A DNA stretch of 64,000 nucleotides from contig JASNYH010000005.1 in NCBI GenBank assembly GCA_048500255.1, positions 223,059 to 287,058 of the forward strand, written 5' to 3'. The notes below the pieces were generated by a model, which saw only the letters and a program-made list of their open reading frames with translations, did not search any database and was not told the origin of the DNA. The position numbers and the translations under genes are program-made. Positions 59,135-64,000 of the stretch are shown here, piece after piece; the stretch's first letter is position 1; each line of letters opens with the position of its first letter. The stretch comes from JAMHWF01 sp048500255. GTDB lineage: Bacteria; Pseudomonadota; Gammaproteobacteria; Burkholderiales; Burkholderiaceae_C.

Positions 59135-59944
59135 TCAATGCCCGATCGCGCGCCCGAGCGCTTCCCGCAGCACGTGGCGCACGTGGGCATGGCCTTCCGA
59201 CGTCGGCAGCCAGCGCAGCAGCGGGTTCTCGACGCGCGGCGCCAGCGCCATCGGCGCCGGCGTGACGCGCAGGCGCTCGCCCGCCGCGTGCCGGAACGCG
59301 CGCAGCGCGCGGGGCATGTGCCAGCCGTGCGTCACGACGACGAGCTCGACGACGTCCGACTGGCGCAGCATCGCCAGCGTGCCGGTGGCGTTCTCGCGCG
59401 TGTCGCGCGACTGCTTCTCGATCCACGACAGCGGGCGGCCGAACTCTTCGCGCGCGATGCGCATCGCGACCTCGGCTTCCGACTGGCCGTCGTTCTGCGC
59501 ATGGCCGACGCCGCCCGTGAAGGCGAGCGGCGCGCCGGTACGCCGCGCCAGCCAGGCGCCGTAGCGCAGCCGCTCGAGCGACTCGCGCGTCAGGCTGGGT
59601 GCGCCGTACTCGGGCGCCTGCGACTCGCGACCGCCGCCCAGCACCACGATGACGACGTCGCGGCGCGACTGCGTCGCGCGCTGCAGCGCCTGCAGTTGCG
59701 CCGCCGAGAGCGCCGGCGGCACGTCGAGCAGCGCCGACTGCAGCGCGTCGCCGACGGCGGCGCACGATGCCAGCCACAGACCCGCCGAGCCGGCGGCGAA
59801 CAGCAGCCAGCCGACGGCGCGCCGTGCCCACAGCAGCACCGCGGCGACGACAAGCAGCGCGATCAGCGGCACCGGCGGCAATGCGAGGGCCGTGAGCGCG
59901 GGCTTCCAGGAGACGATGCCGAGGTTCGCGAGCACGCTGTTCAT
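59135..59944 (-). CDS. YdcF/ElyC family (DUF218) membrane protein
   Basis: A 269-residue DUF218 protein. Two N-terminal membrane segments (ALALPPVPLIALLVVAAVLLW; AVGWLLFAAGSAGLWLA) precede the DUF218 domain, with VVIVVLGGG at its start, TGGVGHAQNDGQSEAEVA, ENATGTLAMLRQ and VVTHGWHMPRALRAF. ElyC in E. coli influences peptidoglycan synthesis and lipid carrier use; this role is inferred from the family. CACAAT lies 8 bases before the ATG at 59944. Confidence 0.88.
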   Translation of the reverse strand: MNSVLANLGIVSWKPALTALALPPVPLIALLVVAAVLLWARRAVGWLLFAAGSAGLWLASCAAVGDALQSALLDVPPALSAAQLQALQRATQSRRDVVIVVLGGGRESQAPEYGAPSLTRESLERLRYGAWLARRTGAPLAFTGGVGHAQNDGQSEAEVAMRIAREEFGRPLSWIEKQSRDTRENATGTLAMLRQSDVVELVVVTHGWHMPRALRAFRHAAGERLRVTPAPMALAPRVENPLLRWLPTSEGHAHVRHVLREALGRAIGH

Positions 59945-59952
59945 GGGCCGCG

Positions 59953-59958
59953 ATTGTG
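59953..59958 (-). promoter_or_regulatory. Possible -10 box close to the ydcF start
   Basis: CACAAT on the minus strand ends 8 bases before the ATG at 59944. No ribosome site intervenes. Confidence 0.3.
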
Positions 59959-60028
59959 CGCGACGCGGCGGCGTCCGGCGGCGATCGACGACAATGCGCC
60001 GTCGCTCCGACAGCCCCCGCATGCCACG

Positions 60029-60580
60029 ATGAATGCACCCGCCAATGCCGAGGTCGCCACGCTCGCGGGCGGCTGCTTCTGGTGCCTCGAGGCCGTCTAC
60101 CTCGAGGTCGACGGTGTGCTCGCCGTCGAGTCCGGCTATGCCAACGGTCACGCGGCGAACCCGACCTACGAGCAGGTGTGCCGCGGCACGACGGGCCACG
60201 CCGAAGTCGTGCGCGTGGCCTACGACCCGCAGCGCATCTCGTTTCGCGAGCTGCTCGAGATCTTCTTCGTGATCCACGACCCGACGACGCCCGACCGCCA
60301 GGGCGCCGACGTCGGCACGCAGTACCGCTCGGGCATCTACACGCACGGTGACGCACAGGACCGCGTGGCGCGCGAAGTGATCGCCGAGCTCGAGGCGAGC
60401 GGCACGCTCGGCGCGCGCGTCGTCACCGAGGTCGAGCCCGAGCGCGCGTACCACCGCGCCGAGGACTACCACCAGCGCTACTTCGAGCGCCATCCGCACC
60501 AGGGCTACTGCGCCTTCGTCGTCGCGCCGAAGGTCGCCAAGTTCCGCAAGACCTTCGTCGACAAGGTGCGCCGGTCGTGA
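60029..60580 (+). CDS. msrA: Peptide methionine (S)-S-oxide reductase
   Basis: A 183-residue MsrA. The catalytic cysteine is in LAGGCFWCLEAVYLEVDGV; other blocks are VESGYANGHAANPTYEQVCRGTTGHAEVV, HDPTTPDRQGADVGTQYRSGIY and AEDYHQRYFERHPHQGYC. It reduces S-epimers of oxidised methionine in proteins. The ATG at 60029 gives the standard length. The stop overlaps the next gene's GTG as GTGA, coupling it to the histidine-rich envelope protein. Confidence 0.96.
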   Translation: MNAPANAEVATLAGGCFWCLEAVYLEVDGVLAVESGYANGHAANPTYEQVCRGTTGHAEVVRVAYDPQRISFRELLEIFFVIHDPTTPDRQGADVGTQYRSGIYTHGDAQDRVAREVIAELEASGTLGARVVTEVEPERAYHRAEDYHQRYFERHPHQGYCAFVVAPKVAKFRKTFVDKVRRS

Positions 60581-60966
60581 AACCGCTGCGCCGCACGCGT
60601 CTGGCCGCGACCGCGCTCGTCGCATTCGCCCTGCTGTGGGCGCAGACGCTCGGCTTGTTGCACGGGATTGTGCATGCGCCGCATTCCGCCGCAACGGCGG
60701 CTGTGCAGGCGAACGCGAACAGCGGGGCCGCCGTCGCGCCGCCCGAGGTGCGTGCCGGCATCGATCGGTTGTTCGGCGAGCACGGCGAACACACGCCCGC
60801 CTGTCACCTCTACGATCAGCTGACGCACGCCCACGCGATGGCGTCGGCCGTTGCCGCATTCGTCGTCATCGCGCACTGCGACGCACCGCCGCCGGTCCGT
60901 CCGGCGCGGGTGCGCGCCGCGGCGCCGGTTCCCTTCCTCGCCCGCGCCCCGCCGGCGCACGCCTGA
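60577..60966 (+). CDS. Small histidine-rich exported protein of unknown function
   Basis: A 129-residue protein. An N-terminal signal or anchor (TRLAATALVAFALLWAQTLG) is followed by His-rich segments HGIVHAPH and GEHGEHTPACHLYDQLTHAHAM. The ACHLYDQLTHA block looks conserved in a family of short proteins often encoded next to TonB receptors in betaproteobacteria (recalled, not searched). The His/Cys content suggests metal binding, perhaps zinc or copper in the periplasm. The GTG start overlaps msrA by four bases. It lies 87 bases upstream of the ZnuD-like receptor. Function not established. Confidence 0.72.
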   Translation: MKPLRRTRLAATALVAFALLWAQTLGLLHGIVHAPHSAATAAVQANANSGAAVAPPEVRAGIDRLFGEHGEHTPACHLYDQLTHAHAMASAVAAFVVIAHCDAPPPVRPARVRAAAPVPFLARAPPAHA

Positions 60967-61053
60967 GCCTCCAGCGTTCCAGGACTGCGCGCGCTGCATG
61001 GCGCGCGCAACGTGTGCCCATAGCGGCCCTCGCGGGCCCGAGGATTCCTCACC

Positions 61054-63090
61054 ATGTTCCATCCCTTCCCTGCCGGCAGGCGCGCACGCGCGTGCACTGC
61101 CGGCCTGCTGTGCCTGCTCTGCGCCGCCGTGCGCGCGCAGAGCGCGCTGCCGACGGTCGTCGTCACCGGCAACCCGCTGGGCGCCTCCGACATCGCGCAG
61201 CCCTCGTCCGTCCTCGCCGGTGACGGCCTGGTGCTGCGCCGCGGAAGCACCCTGGGCGAGACGCTCGACGGCCTGCCCGGCGTCTCGTCGACGTGGTTCG
61301 GCCCCAACGCCAACCGGCCCGTGATCCGCGGCCAGGACGGCGACCGCATCCGCGTGCTCAACAACGCCGGCGCGTCGGTCGACGCCTCGGGCCTGAGCTA
61401 CGACCACGCCGTGCCGGTCGATCCGCTCGTCGTCGAGCGCGTCGAAGTACTGCGCGGTCCGGCAGCGCTGCTCTACGGCGGCAGCGCGGTCGGCGGCGTC
61501 GTCAATGCGATCGACAACCGCATTCCGCGCAGCGCCGTGACGCGTCCGACCGGCAGCGTCGAACTGCGCGGCGGCGGCGCGGCCGGCGAGCGCGGCGCCG
61601 GTGCGCTGATCGAGGCGGGGCGCAGCGGCTTCGCGGTGCACGCCGACGCGTTCAGCCGGCGCACCGACGACCTGCGCGTGCCGTCGTACGACCGGCCTGT
61701 GGACGGCGGCGGCAGCGAACGCAGCCGTCGCGTCGTCAACTCGGGCAGCCGCGCGGAAGGTGGCGCCTTCGGCGGTTCGATGGTGTGGGACCACGGCTAC
61801 CTCGGCGCCTCGCTCGACACCTACCGCAACCGCTACGGCGTCGTCGCCGAGGACGACGTGAAGATCGGCATGCAGCGTGACAAGTTTGCGCTGGCCGGCG
61901 AGGTGCGCGGGCTCGCCGGTCCGCTGCGCGCGCTGCGCGCCCGCCTGCAGCACACGGACTACGAGCACCGGGAGATCGAAGGCACGGGCGAGGTCGGCAC
62001 CACCTTCGGCAGCCGCGGCAGCGAGCTGCGCGTCGAGGCGGAGCACCGCGCCGTGCCCCTCGCAGGCACCAGCCTGCGCGGCGTCTTCGGCGTGCAGGTC
62101 GAAGGCACGCGCGCGTCTGCGCTGGGCGAAGAGGCGTTCGTCCCGAATGCGCGCACACGCCAGGCGGCGCTGTTCGCGCTGGAGGAGCTCGCCGTCGGGG
62201 CGACGCGATGGATCGTCGGCGCGCGCGTCGAGCGCACCCGCATCGCCTCCGACGGCGACGCACCCGGCGCGATCGATCCGCGCTTCGGCGCACCGCAGTC
62301 GCGCAGCTTCGGCACCGGCAGCGCATCGCTCGGCGCCGTGCACGACCTCAGTGCGCAATGGCAGTTCAGCGGCAGTCTGGCCTACACCGAGCGCGCGCCG
62401 ACCTACTACGAGCTCTACGCCAACGGGTTGCACATCGCCACCGCGGCGTTCGAGCGCGGTGACGCGGCGCTGGCCAAGGAGAAGGGCGCCAACGTCGATC
62501 TGGCCGTGCAGTGGAAGGGGGGGTCGCGGCACGTCAAGCTCGGTGCCTGGGCCAGCCGTTTCTCCAACTACGTGGCGCTGCTGCGCAGCGGCGAGCCTGA
62601 CGTCGTCGACGACGGCGAGGCCTTCCCCCTGTACGCCTACAGCGGCGTGCCCGCGCGGCTGCACGGCGTCGAACTGGAAGGCCAGGGGCGCGTGCTCCAC
62701 GGCGCGCAAGCGCTCGATCTGGACGGCAGGCTCGACTGGCAGCGCGTCACCAACCGTGCGAGCGGCGAACCGCTGCCGCGCATCGCGCCGCTGCGCGTCA
62801 CGCTCGGCGCGACGCTGGCTGCTGGCGACTGGAAGGCGCGGGCGGAAGTCGTGCATACCGCGCGCCAGTCGCGCGTGCCGGCCGACGACACGGCCACCGG
62901 CAGCCACACGCTGGTGCACCTGTCGGCCAGCCGGGGCCTGCGGCTCGGCCAGAGCGAGGCCCTGCTGTTCGCGCGGCTGACCAACGTGGGAAACGCGCTG
63001 GCCTACAACGCGGCGACCATCGCCAGCGTGCGCGCGTTGTCGCCGCTGCCGGGACGCGCGCTCAGCACCGGCTTGCAGGTGGCCTTCTGA
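61054..63090 (+). CDS. TonB-dependent outer-membrane receptor, ZnuD-like
   Basis: A 678-residue TonB-dependent receptor. A signal peptide (ending about AVRAQS) is followed by a TonB-box-like LPTVVVTG, the plug (DGLPGVSSTWFGPNANRPVIRGQDGDRIRVLNN; VERVEVLRGPAALLYGGSAVGGVVN) and a 22-strand-type barrel ending in the terminal Phe (TGLQVAF). Plug sequences resemble ZnuD zinc/haem receptors. With the His-rich protein upstream, zinc uptake is the best guess. No Zur box was identified. Start ATG at 61054 has no strong ribosome site. Confidence 0.9.
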   Translation: MFHPFPAGRRARACTAGLLCLLCAAVRAQSALPTVVVTGNPLGASDIAQPSSVLAGDGLVLRRGSTLGETLDGLPGVSSTWFGPNANRPVIRGQDGDRIRVLNNAGASVDASGLSYDHAVPVDPLVVERVEVLRGPAALLYGGSAVGGVVNAIDNRIPRSAVTRPTGSVELRGGGAAGERGAGALIEAGRSGFAVHADAFSRRTDDLRVPSYDRPVDGGGSERSRRVVNSGSRAEGGAFGGSMVWDHGYLGASLDTYRNRYGVVAEDDVKIGMQRDKFALAGEVRGLAGPLRALRARLQHTDYEHREIEGTGEVGTTFGSRGSELRVEAEHRAVPLAGTSLRGVFGVQVEGTRASALGEEAFVPNARTRQAALFALEELAVGATRWIVGARVERTRIASDGDAPGAIDPRFGAPQSRSFGTGSASLGAVHDLSAQWQFSGSLAYTERAPTYYELYANGLHIATAAFERGDAALAKEKGANVDLAVQWKGGSRHVKLGAWASRFSNYVALLRSGEPDVVDDGEAFPLYAYSGVPARLHGVELEGQGRVLHGAQALDLDGRLDWQRVTNRASGEPLPRIAPLRVTLGATLAAGDWKARAEVVHTARQSRVPADDTATGSHTLVHLSASRGLRLGQSEALLFARLTNVGNALAYNAATIASVRALSPLPGRALSTGLQVAF

Positions 63091-63252
63091 GCGCCCCCAA
63101 GGGCCGGGCCGCGCCCAGCCCGCCCCTCGCGGGGTCAAGGAAACCTGGGGCGGCCCGGCGTCTCCTTGAGAGGGATGCTCAGCCGCCGCGGGTCCAGGGA
63201 GCCCCGGGCGACACGGGGCTCGTCGGCACGCCGGCCGGTGACCGGCAGTGCC

Positions 63253-63891
63253 TCACGGCGCGAGGCGCTCGCGCACCCAGCGGCCGTTGTCGTCGAGGCG
63301 GTAGCGCAGGCGGTCGTGCAGCCTCGACGGCCGGCCCTGCCAGAACTCCCAGCGGTCGGCGCGCAGCCGATAGCCGCCCCAGTGCGGCGGGCGCGGCGGG
63401 TGCAGCAGGTATTGCGCGCCGTATCGCGCCGCGTTGGCGACCAGCACGGCGCGCGAGGCGATCACGTCGCTCTGCGGCGACGCCCACGCGCCGATGCGCG
63501 AATCGAGCGGGCGCGACGCGAAATAGGCGTCGGACTCCTCGGTGGCGATCTTCTCGACCGTGCCTTCGACGCGCACGACGCGCTCGAGCTCGACCCAGTG
63601 GAACTGAAGCGCGGCCTGCGGATGCAAGTCGAGCTCCCGGCCCTTGCGGCTGCGGTAGTTGCTGTACCAGACGAGGCCGCGCTCGTCGCAGCCCTTGATC
63701 AGCACGACGCGCGTCGACGGCCGACCGTCGGCGCCCACCGTCGCCAGCGTCATCGCCGTCGGCTCGGGCAGTTGCGCGTCGATCGCCTGGCCCAGCCAGC
63801 GCTGGAACTGGCGCAGCGGGTCGGCGTCGCTCGCCGATTCGTCGAGTTCGGCGCGTTCGTAGCTCTTGCGCAGGGCAGCCAGATCGGTCAT
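63253..63891 (-). CDS. pdxH: Pyridoxamine 5'-phosphate oxidase
   Basis: A 212-residue PdxH, which oxidises PNP/PMP to pyridoxal phosphate with FMN. Typical blocks are MTLATVGADGRPSTRVVLIKGCDERGLVWYSNYRSRKGREL, QFHWVELERVVRVEG and a C-terminal HPPRPPHWGGYRLRADRWEFWQGRPSRLHDRLRY. The ATG at 63891 has TATACT six bases upstream, suggesting a leaderless mRNA. It converges on the TonB receptor across a 162-base GC-rich gap with no recognised feature except short GC hairpins. Confidence 0.95.
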   Translation of the reverse strand: MTDLAALRKSYERAELDESASDADPLRQFQRWLGQAIDAQLPEPTAMTLATVGADGRPSTRVVLIKGCDERGLVWYSNYRSRKGRELDLHPQAALQFHWVELERVVRVEGTVEKIATEESDAYFASRPLDSRIGAWASPQSDVIASRAVLVANAARYGAQYLLHPPRPPHWGGYRLRADRWEFWQGRPSRLHDRLRYRLDDNGRWVRERLAP

Positions 63892-63897
63892 GCGCCG

Positions 63898-63903
63898 AGT
63901 ATA
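63898..63903 (-). promoter_or_regulatory. -10 box close to the pdxH start
   Basis: TATACT on the minus strand, five of six match, ends 6 bases before the ATG. Transcription would begin at the A of the start codon. The -35 region is GC-rich and unconvincing. Confidence 0.45.
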
Positions 63904-64000
63904 GGGAGCGGCACCGGGTCGCGGCGTTACGCTACGGGGAAGAACTTAAGTAGACGCCCCACTACCTGCGAGGCGCCGCCGCTTCCATCCTTGACGTGAA
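63904..64000. other. Window end, no feature recognised
   Basis: Upstream region of pdxH. It contains an AT-richer patch (GAAGAACTTAAGTAG) that could hold promoter elements for a gene beyond the window. Nothing else can be supported. Confidence 0.4.

Noticed and set aside
58974..59564. Small protein starting inside the ubiD-ydcF gap (ATG at 59001)
   Set aside because: The frame simply runs on antisense into ydcF with no family features and has no stop near the terminator.
63091..63252. Small gene in the gap between the TonB receptor and pdxH
   Set aside because: Only GC-rich hairpin-prone sequence is present, with no frame showing family features or a ribosome site.

Overview
The window is a continuous stretch of very GC-rich chromosome (about 70 percent GC by eye) from a betaproteobacterium, most likely order Burkholderiales. 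The evidence is gene content and order: glyA-nrdR next to fimT/pilE/pilW/pilX/pilV, ribD-ribE-ribBA-ribH-nusB, ybgC-tolQRA, ubiD, and a ZTP riboswitch in front of glyA. No insertion sequence, prophage, integrase or CRISPR array was seen. Because of the GC bias, many long open frames antisense to real genes are shadows.

Layout. 1-14.2 kb holds a cut-off acyl-CoA synthetase, DUF924 and YaeQ proteins, a PAS-PAS hybrid histidine kinase, a membrane Ser/Thr kinase, small envelope proteins, a GMC oxidoreductase / class III alcohol dehydrogenase / dual-specificity phosphatase run, three proteins of unknown role, CsbD and Ogt. At 14.26 kb lies tRNA-Ala(CGC). 14.4-18 kb carries an esterase and a rubrerythrin / Fe-S oxidoreductase / DUF3501 set. 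A RES-Xre toxin-antitoxin pair follows. 19.2-31 kb looks like a molybdenum/tungsten district: a MoaD-like protein with a beta-propeller partner, a tungstate ABC importer (tupBCA), a divergent ModA-like binding protein, and a molybdenum hydroxylase operon (coxSLM plus coxD, coxE and XdhC maturation genes). tupB and the modA-like gene share a composite upstream motif with identical spacing.

31-45 kb contains a small cytochrome c, an AcoR-like regulator without an AAA+ domain, an orphan GspE/PilB-type ATPase, a 5-oxoprolinase, an NDH-2-like flavoprotein, ybgC-tolQRA, and a TssQ-type lipoprotein with a Ser/Thr kinase. The oxoprolinase and the kinase each contain a dense local cluster of single-base frameshifts that looks like consensus error. 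45-54 kb is the riboflavin operon and a minor pilin cluster. 54-64 kb holds nrdR, glyA with its ZTP riboswitch, a lytic transglycosylase, ubiD, a candidate small RNA with its own promoter and terminator, ydcF, msrA, a histidine-rich periplasmic protein, a ZnuD-like TonB receptor and pdxH.

Across the window at least ten genes have a -10-like hexamer 5-8 bases upstream of the start codon and no obvious Shine-Dalgarno sequence, suggesting frequent leaderless mRNAs. Genes with clear AAGGAG/GGGAGG sites (tupA, coxS, the DUF3014 gene, the beta-propeller gene, slt) form the other class. No gene-free stretch exceeds about 220 bases.
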